Shown: positions 16,604-24,097 of the stretch, piece after piece
How the letters are laid out: each line of letters opens with the position of its first letter
Numbering within the stretch: position 1 is the first letter of the stretch
Assembly (NCBI GenBank): GCA_000471925.1
Contig: CP006667.1
Coordinates: forward strand, 1,550,001 to 1,614,000
From: Ralstonia pickettii DTP0602
GTDB lineage: Bacteria > Pseudomonadota > Gammaproteobacteria > Burkholderiales > Burkholderiaceae
Direction: 5' to 3'
Length of the DNA stretch: 64,000 nt
Position numbers and translations under genes: made by a program
Notes under the pieces: model-generated
Seen by the model: only the letters and a program-made list of their open reading frames with translations
What the model was told of the DNA's origin: nothing
Database searches by the model: none

Positions 16604-17554
16604 CTAGCTGCGCTGGATACGCGGGTCGAACAGCGTCTGGAGCGCGTCGACCAGCAGGTTGAGCAGCACGAAGAACACCGCCAGCACGAGGATGGTGCCC
16701 TGCAGCAGCGGGAAATCGCGCTGGAAGATGGCGGCGTTGAGCAGGAAGCCGGTGCCGGGCCAGGAGAACACGGTCTCGATCAGGATCGAGCCGCCCAGCA
16801 GGTAGCCGAGTTGCAGGCCCATCACCGACAGCGCGGTCGGCGCCACGTTCTTCACCACGTGGCGGAATACGGCCAGATCAGACAGGCCGCGCGCACGCAG
16901 GCCGACGATGAACTCGTTGGCGAGGATTTCCGCCACCAGCGCACGCACCGTGCGCGCGACGATGCCCATCGGGATCACCGACATGGTCACCGCCGGCAGC
17001 AGCATGTACTGCATATGCTCCCAGTCCCACGCCCAGTCGCCCGAGCCGCCCGGACCGGCGCCGGTCGCCGGCAGCCAGCCCAGCAACACCGAGAACGCGA
17101 TCACCAGCACCATGCCGAGCCAGTAGTGCGGGATGCTGACGCCCAGCACCGACAGCAGCGACGCGGTGCGGTCTGCCACCGAATCGCGCAGGTAGCCGGC
17201 GACAAAGCCGAACAGGCAGCCGAAGCTGAAGCCGATCAGCGTGGCGACGGTCGCGAGCCGCAGCGAATTGACCACGGCGGCGCCAACCTCTGTCATGACC
17301 GGCCGGCTGGTGGCGATGGAAGTGCCCAGGTCTCCCTGCAGCGCACGGCTGAGCCAGTGTACGAATTGCTCAAGGAAGGGCTTGTCGAAGCCGTAGAGCG
17401 CGGAGAGCTGGCGGCGCAGTTCTTCCGAGGCATCGGGCGGCAGCACCGACACCAGCGGATCGCCCGGCGCGATATGGACCAGCGAGAAGCACAGCAGCGC
17501 CACCCCGAGCAGGATCGGGAGGGCATACAGGATGCGGCGGAACAGGTATTGCAT
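16604..17554 (-). CDS. peptide-type ABC transporter permease (DppB-like)
   Basis: 316-residue inner-membrane permease beginning MQYLFRRILYALPILLG, the standard opening of DppB/OppB proteins, with the HIAPGDP motif before the large periplasmic segment, a GYLLGGSILIETVFSWPG loop and six membrane segments. The EAA-like motif is EFIVGLRARGLSDLAVFRHV. The ATG at 17554 is preferred; an in-frame TTG lies five codons upstream and neither has a strong ribosome site. It is separated from the binding-protein gene by a 124-base spacer holding a strong stem-loop. Confidence 0.92.
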   Translation of the reverse strand: MQYLFRRILYALPILLGVALLCFSLVHIAPGDPLVSVLPPDASEELRRQLSALYGFDKPFLEQFVHWLSRALQGDLGTSIATSRPVMTEVGAAVVNSLRLATVATLIGFSFGCLFGFVAGYLRDSVADRTASLLSVLGVSIPHYWLGMVLVIAFSVLLGWLPATGAGPGGSGDWAWDWEHMQYMLLPAVTMSVIPMGIVARTVRALVAEILANEFIVGLRARGLSDLAVFRHVVKNVAPTALSVMGLQLGYLLGGSILIETVFSWPGTGFLLNAAIFQRDFPLLQGTILVLAVFFVLLNLLVDALQTLFDPRIQRS

Positions 17555-17628
17555 GGGAGAGTCCGGCAAGTTGAGGCGTGCGCGCGCAACGCGCGGTCAC
17601 GCCGGATCAGACATGGCGGGATTGCCGG

Positions 17629-17659
17629 GCCGCGCGGCGGCACAGGGCAGCCGCGCGGC
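17629..17659 (-). other. stem-loop between binding-protein and permease genes
   Basis: Two copies of GCCGCGCGGC (17629-17638 and 17650-17659) pair as a 10-bp GC-only stem with an 11-base loop. It lies just after the substrate-binding-protein stop codon on the transcribed strand and has no U-run. Such structures often protect the upstream mRNA from 3' exonucleases, giving more binding protein than permease; here that is inference. Confidence 0.5.
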
Positions 17660-17678
17660 GTCCGGGGAAATTGCGCGC

Positions 17679-19229
17679 TCAGTCCATCGACATCGTCGCG
17701 ATATCGATAAACCAGCTTTGCGGCTGCACCACGCCCTTGACCTTCTTCGAGATCGCGCGCGGGCCGACGTCATGCGCGATCAGCACGAACGGCGACTCCT
17801 CGACGATGCGGGCATGCAGCCTGGCCAGCGCCGCGTCGCGCGATTTCTCGTCAAAGGACGTGCGCGCGTTCTCGATCAGCTTGTCGAACTCGGCATTGCC
17901 GAAATAGCCCCAGTTGTTGGAGACCGGCGGCTGCGTCTTGGTGCTGACGAAGCGCACCATGGCAAAGAACGGATCCATCGCCGCGAAGCTGACGTTGATG
18001 GCATTGGCGCCGTGCGCGCTGGCGTCCTTGGCGCCGACGCGCCAGTTGGTGAAGAGCGTGTTCCACTCGACCACGTCGAAGTCGACGTCGATAAAGCACT
18101 CCTTCAGGTTCTGCTGCACGTATTCGTTCATCGGCAGCGGCTGCATCTGGCCGGAGCCCGACGCCGACACCTGTACCTTGACCTTGACCGGCTTGCCGGC
18201 TGAGTAGCCCGCCTCCTGCATCAGCTTGCGCGCGGCGGCCGGGTCGTACTTGATGTCGAACTTGGGATTGCCCCACCACGGGTTGCCGGACTCGACGATG
18301 CCCTTGGCCTCGGCCATGTAGCCGCCCAGCAGCGTCTTCAGCCCGCTGCGGTTGACGCAGAGGTTGGCGGCCTGGCGCACGCGCTTGTCCAGCCACGGCG
18401 AGCCGGGCGTGAACGACAGCTGCCACGGCCACATATGCGGCTGCGCATTGGCGTAGACCTGGAAGCCGCGGCTCTTGATCTGGGCGATCGCATCAGGCGC
18501 CGGTGCCTCGATCCAGTCGACCTGGCCCGACAGCAGCGCGGCGGTGCGGGCGTTGGCTTCGGGCATCGGCACCATCACGACCTTGTCGATCTTCGGCACG
18601 CGCTTCGCGTCCCAGTATTGCGCATTGCGCACCACTTCCAGGCGCTCGCGCGGCACGAATCGGCTCATCCTGAACGGACCCGTGCCGGCGGCGTCGGCGG
18701 CAAAGGCCACCCACGCCTGCTTGGAGCGCTCGACCGGATCGGTGACCGAGGCCGGCACCGCGGCGAATTTCTTCTCCCACTGCGTGGGCGAAGCCATGAA
18801 CAGGTTGGTCAGGTTGTAGGGCAGGAAGGAATCCGGCTCGGAGGTGACCAGCTCGACCGTGAGGTCGTCGATCTTCTTCGCGGTGCGCAGCGTCGGCATG
18901 CGCGAGGCGGTCACGCCGACCTGGCTGGGATCGAACTGTCTGGCGCTCTTGTCCAGCACCTTGCCGGCGTTCCACACCACGGCATCGGCGTTGAACGGCG
19001 TGCCGTCGTGGAACTTGACGCCGGGGCGCAGCTTGAACACCCACTTGGTCTTGTCGGCGGCGTCGACCTTCCACTCGGTGGCCAGCCCGGGGATCAGCAG
19101 GCTGGGCCCATTGCCCCTGGACAGGTCCCACTGCGTGAGGCCGTCGTACATCGGGATGCCGGTGAAGCGGTTGCCCTCGAAGCCCTGGTCAGGCTGGCCG
19201 AGCGTGCGCGGGATGTCGGCCGCGGTCAC
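17679..19229 (-). CDS. peptide-type ABC transporter substrate-binding protein, 5' end damaged
   Basis: 516 codons of an SBP_bac_5 (family 5) receptor. The mature domain is complete from TAADIPRTLGQPDQGFEGN through MYDGLTQWD, FKLRPGVKFHDGTPFNADAVVWN and the C-terminal helices. No signal peptide precedes it: the frame begins at a GTG (19229) without a ribosome site, directly after an in-frame TGA (19230-19232). A better start, GTG at 19308 with AGGAG 7 bases upstream, opens a Lys-rich leader (HHDQSPLANGLKSG) in another frame and leads into three 12-bp tandem repeats. The hydrophobic core of a signal peptide is not seen in any frame. I infer a deletion or frameshift between the start and the mature part, so the product may not be exported. 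Sequencing error is an alternative. Confidence 0.8.
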   Translation of the reverse strand: MTAADIPRTLGQPDQGFEGNRFTGIPMYDGLTQWDLSRGNGPSLLIPGLATEWKVDAADKTKWVFKLRPGVKFHDGTPFNADAVVWNAGKVLDKSARQFDPSQVGVTASRMPTLRTAKKIDDLTVELVTSEPDSFLPYNLTNLFMASPTQWEKKFAAVPASVTDPVERSKQAWVAFAADAAGTGPFRMSRFVPRERLEVVRNAQYWDAKRVPKIDKVVMVPMPEANARTAALLSGQVDWIEAPAPDAIAQIKSRGFQVYANAQPHMWPWQLSFTPGSPWLDKRVRQAANLCVNRSGLKTLLGGYMAEAKGIVESGNPWWGNPKFDIKYDPAAARKLMQEAGYSAGKPVKVKVQVSASGSGQMQPLPMNEYVQQNLKECFIDVDFDVVEWNTLFTNWRVGAKDASAHGANAINVSFAAMDPFFAMVRFVSTKTQPPVSNNWGYFGNAEFDKLIENARTSFDEKSRDAALARLHARIVEESPFVLIAHDVGPRAISKKVKGVVQPQSWFIDIATMSMD

Positions 19230-19240
19230 TCATGACGGCG

Positions 19241-19276
19241 GCGGACTTGAGGCCGGACTTGTGACCGGACTTGAGG
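19241..19276 (-). repeat. three tandem 12-bp repeats in the leader of the binding-protein gene
   Basis: Units at 19241-19252, 19253-19264 and 19265-19276 differ by one to three bases; the shared core is CGGACTTG. Read from the GTG at 19308 on the minus strand they encode LKSG-HKSG-LKS. Tandem repeats at this spot could favour slippage, which may explain the broken reading frame next to them. Confidence 0.7.
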
Positions 19277-19469
19277 CCATTCGCGAGAGGGGACTGATCG
19301 TGGTGCACAGGCTTGCTCCTGGGTTGGCTTGAAGGGACGGATGTCTGCAAAGCAAGTCATGTGCCACTGCGATGACATCGGACGTGTGGATCGAAGCGGG
19401 GACCGGTGGTCTGCTTCTTGCTGAACGAGGTCCCATCTCCAACCGAGCAACCGACCCAACCGAGCCGAC

Positions 19470-20717
19470 ATGGACCTGCTACACCTTTCCCGCATCAATG
19501 GCGCCCGCCTGTGGCAATCGCTGATGGATCTCGCCGCCATCGGCGCCACGCCCAAGGGCGGCGTGTGCCGCATCGCGCTGACCGACGCCGACCGCAAGGG
19601 GCGCGACCTGGTCGTGCAGTGGTGCCGCGAGGCGGGGCTCGAGGTCCGCGTCGACGAGATTGGCAATGTGTTCGCGCGCCGCGCCGGCACCGACCCGCAC
19701 GCGCGCGCGGTCGCCACCGGCAGCCATATCGACACGCAGCCCTCGGGCGGCAGGTTCGACGGCAACTTCGGCGTGCTCGCAGGCCTGGAGGTCATGCGCA
19801 CGCTCAACGACCTGGGCATCGCCACGCGCGCGCCGCTGGAGGTTGCGTTCTGGACCAACGAGGAGGGCACGCGCTTCACGCCGGTGATGATGGGTTCGGG
19901 CGTGTTTGCGGGCGAGTTCGATGCAGAGTTCGCGCGTGCGCAGACTGATCTCGATGGCGTGAGCGTGGGCAGCGCGCTGGAAGCGATCGGCTATCGCGGC
20001 GCGCAGCCGGCGGGCGAGGTGCCGGGCGGCATGTTCGCGGCCTACTTCGAGGCCCATATCGAGCAGGGGCCGGTGCTGGAAGCCGCCGGCCTGCCGATCG
20101 GCGTGGTCTCAGGCGCGCTGGGGCAGCAATGGTACGACGTGATTGTGACTGGTATGGACGCGCACGCTGGCCCGACGCCGCTGGCGCTGCGCCACGACGC
20201 GATGCTGGCCGCGGCGCGCATGGTCGACGCCGTAAATCGGATCGCGCACGACGAGGCGCCGCACGGGCGCGGCACCGTGGGCTACCTGCAGGTCGCGCCA
20301 AACTCGCGCAACGTGATTCCGGGTCGGGTCGAGTTCTCGGTCGATTTCCGCAACCTGTTGCAGGCAGGACTGGATCGCATGCACGTGGCCATGCATGCCG
20401 CGTTCGAAGGCATCGCCGCGGCCGGCGGCGTGGAGGTCGGGATCCGCCAGGTGGTCAAGTTCGAGCCGTGTGCATTCGCGCCGGAATGCGTGGACAGCGT
20501 GCGGCGGGCGGCGGCGGCGCTCGGCCTGCCGCATATGGAAGTGGTCAGTGGCGCCGGGCACGACGCGGTCTACGTCGCCCGGCGCGCGCCGACCGGCATG
20601 ATCTTCGTGCCATGCACGGACGGCATCAGCCACAACGAGCTGGAGGACGCGCTGCCCGAGCATATCGAGGCCGGCGCCAACGTGCTGCTGCAGGCGATGC
20701 TCGCGCACGCGCGCTAG
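19470..20717 (+). CDS. M20-family Zn hydrolase (N-carbamoyl-L-amino acid hydrolase/allantoate amidohydrolase type)
   Basis: 415-residue binuclear-metal amidohydrolase. Metal ligands are visible as His86 and Asp88 (GSHIDTQ), Asp97 (GGRFDGNFG) and the pair Glu131-Glu132 (TNEEG); the dimerisation-domain loop GMDAHAGPTPL and the C-terminal SGAGHDAVYVAR with its His complete the family pattern. Enzymes of this type hydrolyse N-carbamoyl amino acids, ureidoglycine-type compounds or beta-ureidopropionate. It is transcribed divergently from the peptide ABC transporter/amidase operon and probably shares the intergenic region 19309-19469, so the imported compound may be its substrate or precursor. No clear ribosome site precedes the ATG. 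Confidence 0.9.
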   Translation: MDLLHLSRINGARLWQSLMDLAAIGATPKGGVCRIALTDADRKGRDLVVQWCREAGLEVRVDEIGNVFARRAGTDPHARAVATGSHIDTQPSGGRFDGNFGVLAGLEVMRTLNDLGIATRAPLEVAFWTNEEGTRFTPVMMGSGVFAGEFDAEFARAQTDLDGVSVGSALEAIGYRGAQPAGEVPGGMFAAYFEAHIEQGPVLEAAGLPIGVVSGALGQQWYDVIVTGMDAHAGPTPLALRHDAMLAAARMVDAVNRIAHDEAPHGRGTVGYLQVAPNSRNVIPGRVEFSVDFRNLLQAGLDRMHVAMHAAFEGIAAAGGVEVGIRQVVKFEPCAFAPECVDSVRRAAAALGLPHMEVVSGAGHDAVYVARRAPTGMIFVPCTDGISHNELEDALPEHIEAGANVLLQAMLAHAR

Positions 20718-20749
20718 CACGCCGGCCGCACGCGGCGGCGGCCGGCGTG
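20718..20749. terminator. GC-rich hairpin between convergent genes
   Basis: CACGCCGGCCGC and GCGGCCGGCGTG form a perfect 12-bp stem with an 8-base loop, starting right after the TAG of the M20 hydrolase and 15 bases from the stop of the small secreted protein gene on the other strand. No U-run, but position between convergent ends supports a bidirectional terminator. Confidence 0.5.
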
Positions 20750-20764
20750 GCCAGCCCACTGCGC

Positions 20765-21112
20765 CTAGTTGCAGATCGTGCCTGGCACCGGCTTGCCTGA
20801 ATTCGTCATGCCCTGGCAGTTGTCGCCGATCACCAGGCTGGTGTCCGAAGCCGCGGCCGGCGAGAGCTTCAGCTTTCCTGCCACGGTGCAGCATCCGCGC
20901 GGCGGCGGAGGCGCCGGCGTTCGCTTGGTCGTCGGCAACGGGGATGGCCCGCCGGCTTCCGCTGTCTCTTCGGCGTCGGGAAAAACGCACTGCCCTTGCT
21001 GGCAGATCCGCTCCCCTTTGCACTGCATGTCGTACTGGCACCCGGCAGCTTGTGCGAACGACGACCAGCCAGCGGTCATCGTGGCAGCCAACAGCAAAGC
21101 AGGAAATTTCAT
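20765..21112 (-). CDS. small secreted Cys-rich protein of unknown function
   Basis: 115-residue protein with a clear signal peptide (MKFPALLLAATMTAGWSSFAQA-AG) and ribosome site GGAGG just upstream of ATG 21112. The mature N-terminus has five cysteines in a tight knot-like pattern (GCQYDMQCKGERICQQGQC), followed by a Pro/Thr-rich linker and a C-terminal part with three more cysteines (CCTVAGK; DNCQGM) ending at CN. Likely disulphide-bonded in the periplasm or outside. I do not recognise a named family; similar patterns occur in short beta-proteobacterial secreted proteins. It lies downstream of the IclR gene on the same strand, 162 bases away. Confidence 0.75.
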   Translation of the reverse strand: MKFPALLLAATMTAGWSSFAQAAGCQYDMQCKGERICQQGQCVFPDAEETAEAGGPSPLPTTKRTPAPPPPRGCCTVAGKLKLSPAAASDTSLVIGDNCQGMTNSGKPVPGTICN

Positions 21113-21274
21113 ATGCCCTCCGATCGGGGCTGAGGTCAGGACTGGCGCAGCATGCGCAAGCTCGCAGTGCCGCCCCATCTTCAGAATAGATCGCAGGAGC
21201 GGTCCGCGAAAGCCGCTGACACTAGGGTGTTCTACCACTCCTCCCGGCGCAGGCTGCCGGCGCGTCGGCTTGTC

Positions 21275-22081
21275 TCAGTGGGCAATGGAACGCGAGATCG
21301 CCCACGCGCATTCGACCACCAGCGGCGCCAGCTTTTTCTGTGCCTCGGCCATGGTCCAGCGGCTCGCCGGCGGCGACACGTGCACCGCGCCGACGGCCAC
21401 GCCCTGGCTGTTGACGATGGGCGCGGCCAGACCCATGTCGCCGATAAAAAGTTCCTCCTCGTTGCAGGCATAGCCCAGCTGGCGGCAGGCCGCGACCCGC
21501 TCGAAAATCGCGTCTACGTCGGTCAACGTCGCGGGGGTGCGCGCCACGCGCGCCGACTGTTCCAGCATCGCCATGACCTGGTCGTCCGGCAGCGTACTCA
21601 GCCAGGCCCGGCCCGAGCTGGTGCAATACATCGGGATGCGCATGCCCACCGGCGTCAGCACCGGCATGTGCTTGGCGGTCATCAGCTGCGCCACGTAGAC
21701 CATGTCCAGCCCTACCGGCTCGGTCAGGTTGGCGGTTTCGCCGCTGGCCGCGGCGAGCTGGGAGAGGTAGGGACTCGCCACCGGGATCAGCGCGTCGGCC
21801 GCCAGGTAGTTGTAGCCGATCTCCATCACCCGAGGCGTCAGCCGGAAGCGGCGCGTCTGCGGATGCTTGTCGACATAGCCCAGCGCCTCCAGCGTATGGA
21901 CCGTGCGCTGCGCCGAACTCTTGTTCATGCCGGTAAGCGCGGCCAGTTCCGCCAGCGTCAGCGTGCGATGGACGCCGTTGAAGGCGCGCAGGACTTCGAG
22001 GCCTTTTTCCAGCGACTGGTTGAACAACGGGTTGTCGCGGTCGGGGGCGGGCGAGGGCAGTTGGCCGGGCTTGGATGGCAT
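21275..22081 (-). CDS. IclR-family transcriptional regulator
   Basis: 268-residue regulator. The N-terminal winged helix-turn-helix spans about residues 25-75 (LTLAELAALTGMNKSSAQRTVHTLEALGYV); the C-terminal IclR effector domain includes LTEPVGLDMVYVAQL, CTSSGRAWLSTLP and the Cys-containing RQLGYACNEEELFIGDMGLAAPI. Start ATG 22081 gives the normal short N-terminal tail; the frame is open upstream for about 66 codons but through AT-rich promoter-like DNA. It may regulate the nearby M20 hydrolase/ABC transporter genes or an unlinked target; effectors of this family are usually small aromatic or aliphatic acids. Confidence 0.9.
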   Translation of the reverse strand: MPSKPGQLPSPAPDRDNPLFNQSLEKGLEVLRAFNGVHRTLTLAELAALTGMNKSSAQRTVHTLEALGYVDKHPQTRRFRLTPRVMEIGYNYLAADALIPVASPYLSQLAAASGETANLTEPVGLDMVYVAQLMTAKHMPVLTPVGMRIPMYCTSSGRAWLSTLPDDQVMAMLEQSARVARTPATLTDVDAIFERVAACRQLGYACNEEELFIGDMGLAAPIVNSQGVAVGAVHVSPPASRWTMAEAQKKLAPLVVECAWAISRSIAH

Positions 22082-22182
22082 GGTTTCGGCGGGAAACCGA
22101 CCGCAGTCGGGGGTGAGGTCATGGCCAGGTGTGGCACCAACGCCGGGACGGCTGCACCACGATGACTGGATATTGCACCAAT

Positions 22183-22207
22183 ATACGAACGTATCGAATA
22201 TCGATAT
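22183..22207. promoter_or_regulatory. AT-rich double dyad upstream of the IclR gene
   Basis: ATACG-AA-CGTAT (22183-22194) and the perfect 10-bp palindrome ATATCGATAT (22198-22207) lie about 100 bases upstream of the IclR start, in DNA much richer in A+T than its surroundings. IclR regulators usually repress their own genes from such sites; assignment is inference. Confidence 0.4.
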
Positions 22208-22346
22208 GTGCGATTGAATGATAGCGCGGGCGAAAACGGCGAGAAAGGATTGGGATGCTTCGGCTGGGATGGCCGGCATCAGCGCCCCGTGAGGCAGAGG
22301 TCGATGGCGATACGGGATGTGGTCAGTCCGCCACAGAAAGGGCGGG

Positions 22347-22433
22347 TGGTGCGAGGGAGGGGACTCGAACCCCTACACCATTGCTGGCGTCAGGACCTAA
22401 ACCTGGTGCGTCTACCAATTTCGCCACCCTCGC
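22347..22433 (-). tRNA. tRNA-Leu (anticodon UAG)
   Basis: Acceptor stem GCGAGGG/CCCTCGC, D-arm GGCGAAATTGGTAGACGC, anticodon loop TTTAGGT, long variable arm and T-arm GGGGTTCGAGTCCCC, with encoded CCA at 22350-22347. The long variable arm and AAATTGGTAGACGCA are typical of bacterial tRNA-Leu. The first anticodon-stem pair looks mismatched (C-A). Reads CUA and related CUN codons. Confidence 0.95.
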
Positions 22434-22497
22434 GGTCCTTGCGGCGCAGCCCGGGCGGGCGGCCGCGATGCTCGTTGGCGCGCGCCGGACAGGAAAG

Positions 22498-22527
22498 CAA
22501 AAAAGGCGGCTGGAACTGCCCGCCTTT
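22498..22527 (-). terminator. rho-independent terminator-like hairpin, minus strand
   Basis: On the minus strand AAAGGCGG, a 10-base loop region and CCGCCTTT are followed by a run of T. It lies upstream of the tRNA-Leu gene and downstream (antisense to the VanZ gene) of rlmJ, so it could stop rlmJ readthrough before the tRNA promoter. The same stem on the plus strand lacks a T-run. Confidence 0.45.
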
Positions 22528-22691
22528 CATCTGTCCGCCGCTGCCGGCGCCCGGTGTCGAGTCGACCCATGCCTGCAGCGCAACGAGGCTGCGGATTGTA
22601 GCGCAAGGCGCCCCGGGAATCCAGCCCTGCCGGGAAGGCACGCGGGCGATATATATTGATGGGTCACCAATGGCGGCGCCGCGCCCACCCC

Positions 22692-23075
22692 ATGCCCATG
22701 CCTTCGCTCCTTGTCCCGAACCTGACGGCTTTCCGCTGGCGCCTGCTCTTCTGGGCGTGCGCGGCGGCCGTGCTGGTGCTCTCGCTGATGCCGCCAACGC
22801 AGCCCCTGCCGACCACGGGCTGGGACAAGACCAACCATATGCTGGCGTTCGTGGTGCTGGCGGTGTTGGGACGGCGCGCCTATGCCGGCCATGGCCTGGC
22901 TGTGCTGCTGGCACTGGTGGCGTACGGCGGGTTGATCGAGGTGCTGCAGGGGCTGACCGCCTACCGCGAGGCGGACTGGCTGGACCTGCTGGCCGACAGT
23001 GTCGGCGCGGCTGCCGGGTGCGCGCTCGACTGGCTGGCGCGCAGCCGGGCGCGGCGCGGCCCCCTGGCGCGGTAG
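22692..23075 (+). CDS. VanZ-like membrane protein
   Basis: 127-residue integral membrane protein with four hydrophobic segments: about residues 13-30, 45-60, 65-80 and 92-110. Between the first two lies the VanZ-family pattern DKTNHMLAFVVLA, and the later EVLQGLTAYREADWLDLLADSVGAAAG is also typical (E..Q, R.adw.D...n..G). In enterococci VanZ gives low-level teicoplanin resistance, but in proteobacteria such proteins have no established role. Start ATG 22692 is chosen; a second ATG two codons later is equally possible. The neighbours (tRNA and rlmJ) give no functional hint. Confidence 0.8.
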   Translation: MPMPSLLVPNLTAFRWRLLFWACAAAVLVLSLMPPTQPLPTTGWDKTNHMLAFVVLAVLGRRAYAGHGLAVLLALVAYGGLIEVLQGLTAYREADWLDLLADSVGAAAGCALDWLARSRARRGPLAR

Positions 23076-23087
23076 GCAAGGATCGCC

Positions 23088-23945
23088 TCAGCTCTCCTCG
23101 GCTTCCAGCGTGAACTTCGCGCCGCCGTCCTGGCCGAGCAGATCGACCAGCACCGGCATGGCCTGCTGCAGCGATTCCTTCAGGTGCCACGGCGGGTTGA
23201 CGATAAACATGCCGCTGCCGTGCAGGCCGAGGCCGCCCTCGACCGGATGCCTGACGGTCAGCGCTACATGCAGCCAGCTCTTGAGCGGCAGGCTCTTCAG
23301 TTGCACCGGCAGCTGCAGCGATTCGCGCCGCTGCACCTGCGGGTACCAGACCGCGTAGACGCCGGTGGCAAAGCGCTCCAGCCCGTCGCGCACGGTCTGG
23401 ACCGTGCGGGCGTAGTCCTGCTTGTCTTCGTAGGAAGGATCGACCAGCACCAGCGCGCGCCGCGGCGGCGGCGGCAGGATTGCCTTGATGCCGCCGAAGC
23501 CGTCGCCGTCATACAGCATCACGCGGCGGCCGGCACCGCGGAAGTTGTCACGCAGCACCTGGATTTCGGTGCTGTGCAGCTCGAACAGCCGCAGGCGGTC
23601 CTGCTCGCGCAGCATCTGCCAGGCCAGCCAGGGCGAGCCGGGGTAGTGGCGCAGGTTGCCGTCCTGGTTCAGCGCGCGGACTTGCGCGAGGTATTCCTCC
23701 AGCATCGGCGGCAGCACGGTGCCGCTGGCCTCGGCCTGCCACAGGCGTGAGATGCCGGTTTCGAACTCGGCCTTCTTCTGCGCATAGGCATGGTCCAGCG
23801 CGTAGAGTCCGGCGCCGGCGTGCGTGTCGATGTACCAGAACGCCTTGTCCTTCTGCGTCAGGTGCTCCAGCAGCTGCACCACGACGGCGTGTTTGAGGAC
23901 ATCGGCATGGTTGCCGGCATGGAAGGCGTGACGGTAGCTGAGCAT
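23088..23945 (-). CDS. rlmJ: 23S rRNA (adenine2030-N6)-methyltransferase RlmJ
   Basis: 285-residue SAM-dependent methyltransferase that modifies A2030 of 23S rRNA. The opening [18 protein letters not shown] is the RlmJ hallmark; THAGAGLY (residues 41-48) is the SAM-binding loop and VDPSYEDK (Asp169) the catalytic motif IV. E. coli RlmJ has DPPY at this point, so Ser replaces the second Pro here. Length matches the family (about 280). The gene ends convergently with the VanZ gene (12-base gap) and is divergent from mnmC. Confidence 0.93.
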   Translation of the reverse strand: MLSYRHAFHAGNHADVLKHAVVVQLLEHLTQKDKAFWYIDTHAGAGLYALDHAYAQKKAEFETGISRLWQAEASGTVLPPMLEEYLAQVRALNQDGNLRHYPGSPWLAWQMLREQDRLRLFELHSTEIQVLRDNFRGAGRRVMLYDGDGFGGIKAILPPPPRRALVLVDPSYEDKQDYARTVQTVRDGLERFATGVYAVWYPQVQRRESLQLPVQLKSLPLKSWLHVALTVRHPVEGGLGLHGSGMFIVNPPWHLKESLQQAMPVLVDLLGQDGGAKFTLEAEES

Positions 23946-24097
23946 GGTGGAGCGGGGGCGCCATTACAGCGCAAAATCAGGGCGCAGGGCGGTGCGGTCT
24001 GCGGGAAGGCCGCTATGCTACCATCCGCCGCCAGGTAGTTGTCCGGCCCCTCCCACGCCCTGGCGAATCCGCTCGGGCAATCTTGCTTCCGTATCCC

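Noticed and set aside
15179..17710. 843-codon plus-strand open frame across the ABC transporter genes
   Set aside because: Spans several real genes on the other strand and is rich in Gln/Arg/His, the usual signature of antisense frames here.
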